From Blastocatellia bacterium (lineage in GTDB: Bacteria > Acidobacteriota > Blastocatellia > UBA7656), in NCBI GenBank assembly GCA_035275065.1, contig DATENM010000054.1:1-64000 (forward strand): a DNA stretch of 64,000 bases. The letters run 5' to 3'. The translations under genes were made by a program, and so were the position numbers. Shown in pieces: positions 17,520-25,574 of this stretch. The notes beneath the pieces were generated by a model, which saw nothing but the letters and a program-made list of their open reading frames with translations, was not told the DNA's origin and did no database searches. How positions within the stretch are numbered: the stretch's first letter is position 1; each line of letters begins with the position of its first letter.

Positions 17520-17827
17520 TTCAAACCTCCAATTGCAGTCAAGAGAGACGGATCAGATAGCAATTTATCGATGCGCCGTATCTCTCTGGATAACTTGATG
17601 AATGCTTTTCTGTCGGCTGCTCTTCGCTTCTGAAGCGCGCGCCACGCTGAATACGCTTCCCACAACTCAGCCGCGTTAGCTTTGCGGATGTAGGACTTCT
17701 TGAGCTTGCCGTTTTCGCGATAGAAGAAAAAGAAATACGGCCCGTGCAGAGCGCCGACGCTGCACTTGCAGCCGGCCTTGCCGCATTTCCTGAACTGCTG
17801 ACAGATTGCCATTTTCTTGGGTAACAT
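17516..17827 (-). CDS. Small Cys-containing protein of mobile-element type (DUF6788-like)
   Basis: A 103-residue basic protein whose N-terminal third contains CQQFRKCGKAGCKC followed by HGPYFFFF, a pattern typical of short zinc-finger-like proteins that accompany transposons and islands. The rest is helical and Lys/Arg-rich. It overlaps by 4 bases the orphan gene downstream. It probably binds nucleic acid through the Cys cluster; that is inference. The family name is a tentative match from memory of the CG-C-C...HGPY pattern. Confidence 0.5.
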   Translation of the reverse strand: MLPKKMAICQQFRKCGKAGCKCSVGALHGPYFFFFYRENGKLKKSYIRKANAAELWEAYSAWRALQKRRAADRKAFIKLSREIRRIDKLLSDPSLLTAIGGLK

Positions 17828-17915
17828 TTTTCAAAATCGATTTCGGGATTTACTACGTGCCATTCTGCGTCTTAGTATCTTTTTCGCCTGACCGCTATGT
17901 AACAATCCCCATGCC

Positions 17916-18251
17916 TTATTGTTTCTTCGTCTCGATGCGTTGATGCGTATCGCATTTCAGGCAATACCCATAGCCTGTTCCTTGCTGCCAATAGAACCTG
18001 ACGGGCGAGCCGCAACCGACTAAACAAGGCTCTTCAATAGGCTCGCCCAGCACAACACTTTCCGTCAGCGCAAAATGAAGATTGGATGGCTGCTGAAACA
18101 TCTTGAGCAACTCTGCTTTGTACATAACCAGTGCGTCGCGCATTTCAGGTGTCAGCACACCGCAAGGGGCATTAATGCGCAGCCGGTCGCCGTTCGCTTC
18201 GATTCGCACATCTCGCTTGCGAAGATCGCTCAAAAGTCTAAAAACAGTCAT
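17916..18251 (-). CDS. TubC N-terminal docking-like protein with zinc ribbon
   Basis: A 111-residue protein. Residues 1-50 (LLSDLRKRDVRIEANGDRLR, then LTPEMRDALVMYKAELL) resemble the TubC_N docking fold. That fold is known from megasynthases but also occurs as a stand-alone domain beside phage-like primases. The C-terminal half contains CLVGCG and YCLKC, a likely zinc ribbon. The gene overlaps the end of the large primase-helicase frame (start 18251, previous gene's stop at 18248), so the two are coupled. It probably assists replication of the element; this is inferred from position only. Confidence 0.65.
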   Translation of the reverse strand: MTVFRLLSDLRKRDVRIEANGDRLRINAPCGVLTPEMRDALVMYKAELLKMFQQPSNLHFALTESVVLGEPIEEPCLVGCGSPVRFYWQQGTGYGYCLKCDTHQRIETKKQ

Positions 18252-20584
18252 ATCTCGAATACTTCTCGCTCCATGTCCATTTTGCCATCCGCCACATTCG
18301 CCACACCTTTTGCTCTCATATAGTTAAGGCTAGATTCATCCGCCACAGAACCCTCACCGTGTGGCGTTTGCCATTCCTTATAAGTCATTGAATCTGGGCC
18401 GTGTGGCGTTTGTGGCATTTCGATTTCCAGATAGCGTTCAAAAGCCTCCTCGAAATCGCTCCGATTATATCCGCGCAGTATGTCGTTGCCTTCCCGCCAT
18501 TTAATTGGGCGAATTCTGAAAGGAGCCAGTAGCCGAGCCAAGCCATTTTTGGTGAGCGGTTTGCCATTACGCCATTCAGCCCAAGGTCGTCCCTCCATTT
18601 CAATAAGAGCTTGAACCATTTCTTCAGAAGGAAGGCGATCTCGGCGCTCATCGAAGATCGCTTTGAGGTCTCTGAGTAGAAGTGTTCCCCGTGAGTCGGA
18701 TTCAGGTTCTGCGCCTGTCATCGCGCGGGCGGCTTCGCGAGCGAGTCGCGGCCAATCACCGCCGGCAGCATCGGCAATGGCAAGCAACGGTCGCCAGTTA
18801 TCGCGTGCGCGGTCATTTGTGATTTCAGGCGGTATGTCCGGGTCGGAGGCGCAAAGCTCTTCTTTCAGGTCTGAAACGAATCGAGCAGCGCGGCTACACA
18901 CAAGCTCAAGTTCGCCCATTCGATCAGAACGAAGCCGCTCCTTTTTCTCTGTTGCGCGCTTGCGCTCAAGTCGAACGACCAGCGCGCGGTCTTCAAGAGT
19001 ATCTGGCAAAGCGCCAATCAAAGCTATGACCTTCGGACACCACGTGGCGAATTTTCGCGGCTCAAACTCTTCGCCCGTCGCTCGAATCACGTAGGCAAGG
19101 GATTTGCGATGACCACTATTCAAAATCCCTCTCAATTCTTCGTTGTCTTTGAGAAACGAATCTGCCTCATCGATCAGCAGCGTTGGGCAGTGCTTCTCAA
19201 CCGTCCTGAAGAGCGCGCTTGGGGTGATGTTGGAAGTAGATAGCGGGCGCGGGACGAGAGCCGGAAAGAGATTAAGAAGCGTGGTCTTGCCACATCGTTT
19301 CTCTGGACTTGTGATTGCAAGCAAAGGAGAAATATCGAAGGAATCAAAGGCATGAGCGTAGACGATCCAGAGAGCGACGGTATTAAAAATATGCTCTGTT
19401 GCTGAGACAAAGCGGTGAAGCAAAGTAACGATTTCGTTGAGTAGCACTGAGCCGTCAACCGGCTCAGGCCAAAGATCAGGATCGCGCAGCGTAAGCCCTT
19501 TCGTTTCTTTCTGTTCATCCTGAGCTTTTGGCATTGCAGCATCAACCAGTCGGGCAGGGCTTGAGCAGCCGTGCTCTCTGAGAATCCTGATGGCATTTTC
19601 GCGCGCGACCCCTCGCGCAATATCGTCAATTCTTCTCACAGCAGCAGAGAAATCTCTAAGCGCCTTTTCAATGTCAGACATCGTTGCGCCCTCGTCGAGA
19701 CTACGGAGCGAAGTCAGAGCATCATCGCTCGTATTACTGCGGGATTGGGAATGATTGCCTTTACCGTTCGGCTGTTCAGGCAGACCAAAAGACCGAAGCA
19801 ATGCGGTGTGAGAGCAACCTTTCTGGCATTTGACCGCGCCAGTGGCAGGATTGAACATAATGCCTGCGTCACTCTTGGGAACATGGCAACGTGCGCGGCA
19901 ATGGTAAAAGCCATCACCGTTTAGCTTGGCTGTAGGATCGCTCATGATGCGGCGCTTGAGTTCGGCGTTAAGATCATCCCAAGTTGTATAATCTGAACTG
20001 GCGTTGGACTCTTCAGCTAGCTCTGATAGCTCTCCGGTGGCTTTGACAACTTCACGCCAATTCAGAAGCTTGCCGTCTAAGATGTGATATTCATAAGGCG
20101 CATTAGGGGAAGCTTTCGCCGGGATGTAGAACATTCGAGATTCGTCTTTAGTCTGCGGGTCGATCTTGCCGCCCGAAACCTGGGAAGCCCATTGCCAGAG
20201 CAAAGGGTAAAGAGATGCCGGTATCGGTTCAGATAGGGGTAGGATAAGACGAAAGCGGTCTTCTGCATTTGGGTTTGAATCGGTGACGCGGCAGTGAGAA
20301 TGAGTCGTATAGGCCGCGAAGCATAGCCCCAAGTTCAGCCAAGGCTGGTGGTCTTCATTGATCTTGGCGTGATGGTCATAGTCGAGCACCAGCAGAGAAA
20401 GCTCAACAACATTTGCTTTCTTCCGTTCAGGTGCGCTGAATGTTGCGGGTGAGAATAACGGGCCATCCTTTTCTGCACGCACAGACGGTTGAGCGAATTC
20501 CTTGCACATACCAAACCAACTGCGATGTACAAGCTGTGGAAGCTTGTCGTGCTTGTTTTTGAATAGTGAAATCGCGTATTGCAA
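18248..20584 (-). CDS. Primase-helicase of an integrative element (DUF3631 C-terminal domain)
   Basis: A 778-residue replication protein. The N-terminal part has an archaeo-eukaryotic primase-like signature: LDYDHH (about 65-72), a downstream RFRLILPLSEP strand and SRMFYIPA. A zinc-ribbon-like stretch follows (YHCRARCHVP...VKCQKGCSH). The middle carries Walker A EKRCGKTTL (about 426-434) and the acidic LIDEADSFL. The C-terminal part, with FATWCPKVIALIGALPDTLEDR, matches DUF3631, found in phage and plasmid primase-helicases. The protein suggests that the element can replicate after excision. It is transcribed in the same direction as the HTH protein and integrase upstream. Confidence 0.8.
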   Translation of the reverse strand: MQYAISLFKNKHDKLPQLVHRSWFGMCKEFAQPSVRAEKDGPLFSPATFSAPERKKANVVELSLLVLDYDHHAKINEDHQPWLNLGLCFAAYTTHSHCRVTDSNPNAEDRFRLILPLSEPIPASLYPLLWQWASQVSGGKIDPQTKDESRMFYIPAKASPNAPYEYHILDGKLLNWREVVKATGELSELAEESNASSDYTTWDDLNAELKRRIMSDPTAKLNGDGFYHCRARCHVPKSDAGIMFNPATGAVKCQKGCSHTALLRSFGLPEQPNGKGNHSQSRSNTSDDALTSLRSLDEGATMSDIEKALRDFSAAVRRIDDIARGVARENAIRILREHGCSSPARLVDAAMPKAQDEQKETKGLTLRDPDLWPEPVDGSVLLNEIVTLLHRFVSATEHIFNTVALWIVYAHAFDSFDISPLLAITSPEKRCGKTTLLNLFPALVPRPLSTSNITPSALFRTVEKHCPTLLIDEADSFLKDNEELRGILNSGHRKSLAYVIRATGEEFEPRKFATWCPKVIALIGALPDTLEDRALVVRLERKRATEKKERLRSDRMGELELVCSRAARFVSDLKEELCASDPDIPPEITNDRARDNWRPLLAIADAAGGDWPRLAREAARAMTGAEPESDSRGTLLLRDLKAIFDERRDRLPSEEMVQALIEMEGRPWAEWRNGKPLTKNGLARLLAPFRIRPIKWREGNDILRGYNRSDFEEAFERYLEIEMPQTPHGPDSMTYKEWQTPHGEGSVADESSLNYMRAKGVANVADGKMDMEREVFEI

Positions 20585-20687
20585 CGGTCTTTATCCTCAA
20601 CTATCAAGATGTACACATCAATCGCGCATTCTTTGCCATTCGAGTTTGTGGATTAGTGAGGCCGGATAGCAGGGGCAAATGCCGCCC

Positions 20688-20924
20688 TCATTTGCTACGC
20701 TGTTCGCGCGGCTTCGCCTTGATGCACCGGGCGCAATTGTTTTTGAAGTCCTCTAGGCTTTGTGCATCATAAAGGATTCGACGGCCAGCTTTGAAATAAG
20801 TAATCAGCTTTTTGCTCTTATACTTGTTAAGTGTGGCGCGTGAGATTTTGATCTTTTGCAGGAATTCTTTTTCGCTCATCAAGCCATCGGATATTGCTGC
20901 AAACTCTGCCGTTGCTATGCTCAT
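20688..20924 (-). CDS. Excisionase-type helix-turn-helix protein
   Basis: A 78-residue protein with a MerR/excisionase-like winged HTH: MSEKEFLQKIKISRATLNKYK, then YFKAGRRILYDAQSLEDF, the typical wing and LEDF ending. It probably directs excision of the element together with the integrase at 22147, or regulates the primase gene downstream. The upstream region contains three copies of an ACCATAG/CTATGGT motif in alternating orientation. Confidence 0.75.
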   Translation of the reverse strand: MSIATAEFAAISDGLMSEKEFLQKIKISRATLNKYKSKKLITYFKAGRRILYDAQSLEDFKNNCARCIKAKPREQRSK

Positions 20925-21029
20925 TGTCTCCCCTCCGCAATTTCGGTATCTGCACGTCTATCTGTGCGTAGGGGTGATTTTATCGAGGCGGTGAGCAAAG
21001 GACGAATGGCTAATATAAGGCGGTTTTAT

Positions 21030-21085
21030 ACCATAGCATTAGGGGGCACTTTTGCTATGGTTCAAGCTGGGGACTTGAACCATAG
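21030..21085. promoter_or_regulatory. Overlapping inverted repeats built from ACCATAG
   Basis: Three motif copies: ACCATAGCA (21030-21038), TGCTATGGT (21053-21061) and a long partner GAACCATAG (21077-21085). The first two form a 9-bp hairpin with a 14-base loop. CTATGGTTCAAG (21055-21066) and CTTGAACCATAG (21074-21085) form a perfect 12-bp hairpin with a 7-base loop. The middle copy is shared, so the two hairpins exclude each other. The block lies upstream of the HTH gene and overlaps the end of the orphan gene at 21062. Confidence 0.6.
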
Positions 21086-22045
21086 TGCCTGTTTCTCTCT
21101 CAATACTTCAAACAGCCACGTCAAGGAATAGTAGTAAGGAGGTACGCCGCAAAGACGCGCCGAATGTTCCAGAGCAATCTCGGAAGGTTTACAAAGCTCC
21201 AGCCCTTTTTTCAGCTTCTGAGGAAGGAATTTCAAATCGATGCGAGCCTCAAGTATGGCTCGTTTTTCCTGCTCGTTCTCATTTAACCACTCAATTAGGT
21301 CATCAGGCAGATCATAAGAATACGATGCCTGTATGCGCTTGCGCCAATTGGCTCTGAGTAAATGATTCTTCTGGGCCTTTTGGGCGTCTCGCTTCGCGGA
21401 TGTCCAAATCTCCCTTAGATTATGATAATGATCTGGCAACTCAGCGAGGTTATAGTCTGGTTTTACGCCAACCCCTTCTTTCTTTGGCAATTTTAAGTCC
21501 TCCTGTACTACCCAGCTTTGGAGCGCATGAAAAGCGTTTACAAGATCATGACCTACAGCAATTGGCGATACCGAGCTGATCGAATCTACCACAAGGCTGC
21601 TCATCATACATTCAAACCTGATTTTGTATTTATCCTTTATGAATTCGAGGGCTTTAGGTATCCGCTTTTCAGCTTCTCTCTTAATGATCTCTTGATTCTC
21701 TGCAACCACAGTTTCACACGCATTTGTTATAGCTTGATTGATTTGATCTATAGTTATTTGGCTATCGCTGCTTTGTGCCATTATCGCACGTACTGTAGCT
21801 TCCAATTGCTGGCGTTGGTTCTTATAGCGGGCATCCTGTTCAAGTAGATCACATGCGAGTGTTTTAACTACTGCTGTAGCGACTAGAAAACTAAGATCGG
21901 GGTTGTCATCGGGTAATAATTGGTCAGGTGTGTAACTAAGGAGACCTTGATTCGAGAGTGCCATAATGCGCATCGAAATTTCCGCTGCGCCAGTAATCAT
22001 TATTCGCTTGAGATCAGTAGAATCATCGTTTTTCTTGCGCTTCAC
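21062..22045 (-). CDS. Orphan protein of the integrative element
   Basis: A 327-residue soluble, helical protein with no signal peptide, membrane segment or motif that I recognise. The C-terminal part contains LARLCGVPPYYYSLTWLF-like aromatic residues preceded by a charged helical region (IEWLNENEQEKRAILEARI). It lies between the integrase (102 bases upstream) and the excisionase-like gene in the same direction, so it is element cargo or an accessory replication or regulation factor. Its stop codon sits inside the inverted-repeat block at 21055-21085. Confidence 0.6.
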   Translation of the reverse strand: MKRKKNDDSTDLKRIMITGAAEISMRIMALSNQGLLSYTPDQLLPDDNPDLSFLVATAVVKTLACDLLEQDARYKNQRQQLEATVRAIMAQSSDSQITIDQINQAITNACETVVAENQEIIKREAEKRIPKALEFIKDKYKIRFECMMSSLVVDSISSVSPIAVGHDLVNAFHALQSWVVQEDLKLPKKEGVGVKPDYNLAELPDHYHNLREIWTSAKRDAQKAQKNHLLRANWRKRIQASYSYDLPDDLIEWLNENEQEKRAILEARIDLKFLPQKLKKGLELCKPSEIALEHSARLCGVPPYYYSLTWLFEVLREKQALWFKSPA

Positions 22046-22146
22046 TCTATCCTTCTCCCATGCTCGACTGTTCTGGCCCGCATCACATTTAGAATAATGT
22101 AGCTATCCACTGATTCGAGACGCCGGTGTTAGGAAGCCAACCAATA

Positions 22147-23289
22147 TCAGTTTATCACTGGCTGCCCGCTCTCATCAGCTTGATTAAATGCGTTGAGCAC
22201 AGCAGCAGCTCGGCGCACGGTCTCTGCATTCGCATTCACATATCTATAGGTAGTATTGGCTTGGGTGTGGCCAAGAATCCTTCCAATTTCTGGAAGCGAG
22301 ATGCCTGCGGCATTCAGCCGAGTAGCATACGTGTGCCGCAGGTCATGAAACCTGACATCTGGTAAGCCGGCATCTCTGCGGGCTGCGTCAAATGCCTTTT
22401 TAACATTATCTTCGATCCCAAACACCAGTAGGTCATCAATCTTCGGAGACTGTTCGTAAAGCATCTGTAGTTCTCTCGCAAGCCTATCTGTTATCCCTAC
22501 CTGTCGCTCGCGCATCGTCTTTGTGTTGAAAGCCTGGACAGTAATCTGCTCCCCAGTGAAATCAACATCTGCCCATTTCAGCTTAAGGATTTCGCCGTGC
22601 CGCATTCCCGTGTCGAGCGCACATATAATGATCGGCCTGATGTGTTCACGCCTCCGGGTGCAAGCCGCAAGCAATCGTTCCTCTTCTTCTTTCGTCAGGA
22701 TTCGTTCTCTCTTGGTTTCGTCGGCTTTATTGATAAGCGCATCGCCCTGGTTGAAGGGATTTCGGATGATCCAGCTTTGGTGTACGGCGATGTTGAGCAT
22801 GCGCCGAATCAATTCCAATTCTCGGTTGACCGAGGTGATGGAGCGTTGTTTGCCGCGTATGGTCTTCGTGTTGAGTCTTATGGTTCGATACTTGGCGATG
22901 TCGCCATGCGTAAGGGTTCGCAGCTTCTTCTTACCGAAATAGTCCTTTACGACTTGCCACATTGATAGCGCGCTGTTGAGGGCGCGAAGCCCGCTGATCT
23001 TTCGTCCTCCCACATATTGAGCGGGCTGCAAGTAAGTCTCTTTATAATAATCAGCCAAGTCACCGAACGTCATATGTGCGGCGTCGAGCGGACGGCTGCC
23101 ATGATCATCAAGCTCTCTGAGCATTTGCTTGGCAATCTCTTTCGCATCACTCTTGCTTTCGGCACGACGGCGCTTCTCCACCCGCTTTCCGCCCTCGAAG
23201 TAAGTGATTCGTCCATACCATATGTTTACTGTCTTCTTGCCCTTATTGATCTTTTTGCAAACAGCCGATCCTACACGATTACGCGCCAT
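22147..23289 (-). CDS. Tyrosine recombinase (integrase)
   Basis: A 380-residue phage-type integrase. An N-terminal arm-binding region (WYGRITYFEGGKR) is followed by a SAM-like core-binding domain and the catalytic domain, with Arg in DTGMRHGE, then HDLRH (about 315-319), GH near 340-341 and a nucleophile Tyr near 350 in TTYRYVN. All catalytic residues are present. The start lies about 200 bases from a 3' tRNA-Arg fragment (23484-23527), the expected position beside an attachment site. It probably integrates and, with the HTH protein, excises the element to its left. Confidence 0.92.
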   Translation of the reverse strand: MARNRVGSAVCKKINKGKKTVNIWYGRITYFEGGKRVEKRRRAESKSDAKEIAKQMLRELDDHGSRPLDAAHMTFGDLADYYKETYLQPAQYVGGRKISGLRALNSALSMWQVVKDYFGKKKLRTLTHGDIAKYRTIRLNTKTIRGKQRSITSVNRELELIRRMLNIAVHQSWIIRNPFNQGDALINKADETKRERILTKEEEERLLAACTRRREHIRPIIICALDTGMRHGEILKLKWADVDFTGEQITVQAFNTKTMRERQVGITDRLARELQMLYEQSPKIDDLLVFGIEDNVKKAFDAARRDAGLPDVRFHDLRHTYATRLNAAGISLPEIGRILGHTQANTTYRYVNANAETVRRAAAVLNAFNQADESGQPVIN

Positions 23290-23483
23290 TGTTATCCTCC
23301 CCTTCGCTACCTTTGGCCTGTACCAAAAGGTCTCCGGTCACATTTTCAGTCACACATTTGGTCACACATTGAAGGCTGACACCAATATACAACCGAAGAC
23401 GATTATATACGAAAAAGAGAGAATTCCCCAGAAAAATGAATAGTTTTTGGGCAGTCAAAGACAATGAAAGACAACGGGGAATC

Positions 23484-23527
<44 letters not shown>

Positions 23528-23547
23528 CTTTAGACTCAAACAGTCAG

Positions 23548-23580
23548 GGCAGGTCATACGGCCTGCCTTTCTTTGTTTGT
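23548..23580 (+). terminator. Terminator-like hairpin after the tRNA fragment
   Basis: GGCAGG (23548-23553) and CCTGCC (23562-23567) form a stem with an 8-base loop, followed by the T-rich TTTCTTTG. It is likely the original terminator of the tRNA gene, carried with the 3' fragment. Confidence 0.55.
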
Positions 23581-23975
23581 GACAAACTTGAGACAATTGT
23601 TTTCAGCGTACCCGTCGAGACTTTCTACAGCCCGCCGCTTGTTCTGGTCTAAAGCGTGAGTGTATTGCTTGGTCATGTGTAGCGTGGCGTGCCCTAGTAT
23701 CTCGGCAATAGTGAAGGCATCCACTCCCGCATCAGCCATCCTCGTCGCTGCCGTATGCCGCAAGTCATGGAAGTGAAAATCTTCGATGCCGGCATCCTCG
23801 CATGCTGAAACAAATGCGTTCTTGATGTCAGTGAGCCGCTTGCCCGTTCTAGGGTTGACGAAAATGTACTCGGAGTCGGGAGCCGATTCCATCAGGGCGA
23901 CGAGCTCATCCTTCACCCTGGCGTTCATCGGCACGGTGCGCGCCTTGCCCGTCTTCGTCTTCGTTAGGAAAGCAG
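23554..23975 (-). pseudogene. C-terminal fragment of a second tyrosine integrase
   Basis: Only the catalytic end of a phage-type integrase remains: KTGKARTVPMN, DFHFHDLRHTAATR, EILGHATLHMTKQYTHAL. The His, Arg and Tyr residues are present, but the N-terminal two thirds are gone; homology stops near 23975, where different sequence begins. It is not a piece of the intact integrase at 22147, which has different residues throughout. It ends next to the same tRNA fragment, so an older element used the same site. Confidence 0.8.
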
Positions 23976-23990
23976 CCCGACGCTAGCTCA

Positions 23991-24185
23991 TTGCCGGAGG
24001 CGCAGAAATCCGTTGCTGATTATTGTAAGGTGATCGCTAAGAAGCTCAATCGCTTTTCGCTACAGGAACGGCAGCGATTCCTGCGTTATATCGTGAGAGA
24101 GATCAGCTTTGAGGGCAATCGGGTGCGAATTACAGGAGCACTACCGGTATCGCCAAGAGGCGCGATGAGCGCGGTATTGCTATGA
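23991..24185 (+). pseudogene. C-terminal remnant of a serine recombinase
   Basis: A 64-codon frame (KKLNRFSLQERQRFLRYIVREISFEG in segments, then NRVRITGALPV) matches the very end of large serine recombinases, the helix before the final beta strand. The catalytic and DNA-binding domains are missing, and it abuts the tyrosine integrase fragment. It has no convincing start. It is evidence that several elements have inserted and decayed here. Confidence 0.6.
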
Positions 24186-24608
24186 GCAAGACGGCGATGT
24201 GCCGATTGGTACAGGGCTGTGATTTGAGTAGATTCCGCAGCCAACGTCCCCACGTCTACCCCAATGGTCCCTTGCCTTAGTTGCTAGACGAAAATATCCA
24301 ATTCGGGTAGGAGAGCAGGCCAGTCTGTCCATTAAGGAAAGCTGGCCCTTGTCCTCTCCGCTGTGCGGTTCGATAGCCGCCCCCACTCGTGGCCCGCCAC
24401 ATTCAATGGTTGCCAGGGTAGCAATCGCAAAATGATGTCCCGTCTGCTCTCCATTACCCTGGCTTCAGAAGTTCCGCCAGAATTCCATACTGCCCAGCTT
24501 TGACGCCTTTGGGCTGGTACGTCCTCGCCGGGACTTCGCCCCAACCCGGAACTGGTATTTTGCAATAATATCTAACTCCGCATCACTTTTAAGGTAGTGG
24601 AGGAGATT
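24186..24608. other. Intergenic region after the recombinase remnants
   Basis: About 420 bases with no supported gene or RNA. Short minus-strand frames look random. It is probably the junction between the mobile region and chromosome. The end contains the GGAGGA ribosome site of the Crp/Fnr gene. Confidence 0.4.
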
Positions 24609-25322
24609 ATGAGTCAGCCACCAGATAACCGCCGAACGAAGAACTTCATCCTGAGGGCGTTGCCGGCCCCGGAGTATAACCGGCTCGCACCTTACCTGCA
24701 ACCGGTCACCTTAGCGCAAGGTGAGGTGATTTATGACACAGACGCTCCTATCCGCTTGGCCTATTTCCCAGACCGAGGCATGTTCTCTTTGCTCTCAACC
24801 TCTGTTGAAGGGGAGATCATTGAAGTCGCTATGGTTAGCAATGCGGGGATGCTCGGTACCCCCATTATCTGGGGCAGCGAGACCATCCCTTACCGTGTGA
24901 TAGTGCAGATCCCCGGCTCTGCTTTGGCCCTGCGGGTGCCGCGACTCAAAGATGAGTTCAACCGTCATGGCCGCTTGCACGACCTACTGCTGCACCATAC
25001 TTACGCCCTCGTCAAACAGATCTCCCAGTCGGCCATCTGCAACCGCTTTCACAGCATCAGGCAGCGACTCTGCCGCTGGCTGCTCATAGTCCGCGACCAC
25101 GTCAAGACTGACGAGTTCCTGATCACCCAGGACTATATTGCTTATATGCTCGGCTCACGCCGAGAGCGGATCACCGAGGCGGCCAATGCCCTGCAACGGC
25201 AAGGGCTGATCCGCTACAAGCGCGGCCGCATCGTCGTGTTAGACCGCCCCGGTCTGGAAGCGACTTCTTGCGAGTGTTACTCGATCATCAAAGAAACCTA
25301 CAAAAAAAGTGCGGATATTTGA
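24609..25322 (+). CDS. Crp/Fnr family transcription regulator
   Basis: A 237-residue protein. The cyclic-nucleotide-binding-type beta barrel covers about residues 10-130 (LAPYLQPVTLAQGEVIYD is typical), then a dimer helix and a Crp-type winged HTH near 165-215 (ITQDYIAYMLGSRRERITEAA, ALQRQGLIRYKRGRI). It lacks the Cys cluster of Fnr, so it is not an obvious iron-sulfur oxygen sensor; the ligand is unknown. ATG 24609 is preferred because GGAGGA lies 5 bases upstream; an upstream in-frame ATG at 24597 has no site. It precedes the large RHS gene and could regulate it, but this is not shown. Confidence 0.85.
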   Translation: MSQPPDNRRTKNFILRALPAPEYNRLAPYLQPVTLAQGEVIYDTDAPIRLAYFPDRGMFSLLSTSVEGEIIEVAMVSNAGMLGTPIIWGSETIPYRVIVQIPGSALALRVPRLKDEFNRHGRLHDLLLHHTYALVKQISQSAICNRFHSIRQRLCRWLLIVRDHVKTDEFLITQDYIAYMLGSRRERITEAANALQRQGLIRYKRGRIVVLDRPGLEATSCECYSIIKETYKKSADI

Positions 25323-25420
25323 TTCTTAAGAATATTTACTCTTATGTTCCCTGGGGAACAGACAGGTATTTTGAACTATATATAAGATTGTTGTTCCTTC
25401 GCACGATGGAGTGAAGGAAT
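25322..25420. promoter_or_regulatory. Cluster of palindromes between crp-like and RHS genes
   Basis: Three dyads in 100 bases: the perfect 12-base palindrome ATTCTTAAGAAT at 25322-25333, TGTTCCC-TG-GGGAACA (25345-25360), and TTCCTTC...GAAGGAA around 25393-25419. An AT-rich TATATAAGAT stretch (25379-25388) lies between the last two. They could be operators or RNA hairpins in the leader of the RHS gene, or part of a terminator for the Crp-like gene; no T run follows. Confidence 0.4.
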
Positions 25421-25574
25421 TTCGCAGGCCCAATCCAGGTTCACTGATCCGCTCCGCTAAACCGAACAACGGGTAGGGTGTAGTCATTTAGTCATCTAAA
25501 TCCCTTTTCATCTGGCAGGCAGTTTGTCTGCCGGTTTCTTGAGGGCGTCCTTTACATTTGCCTTGAGGAGAGTT

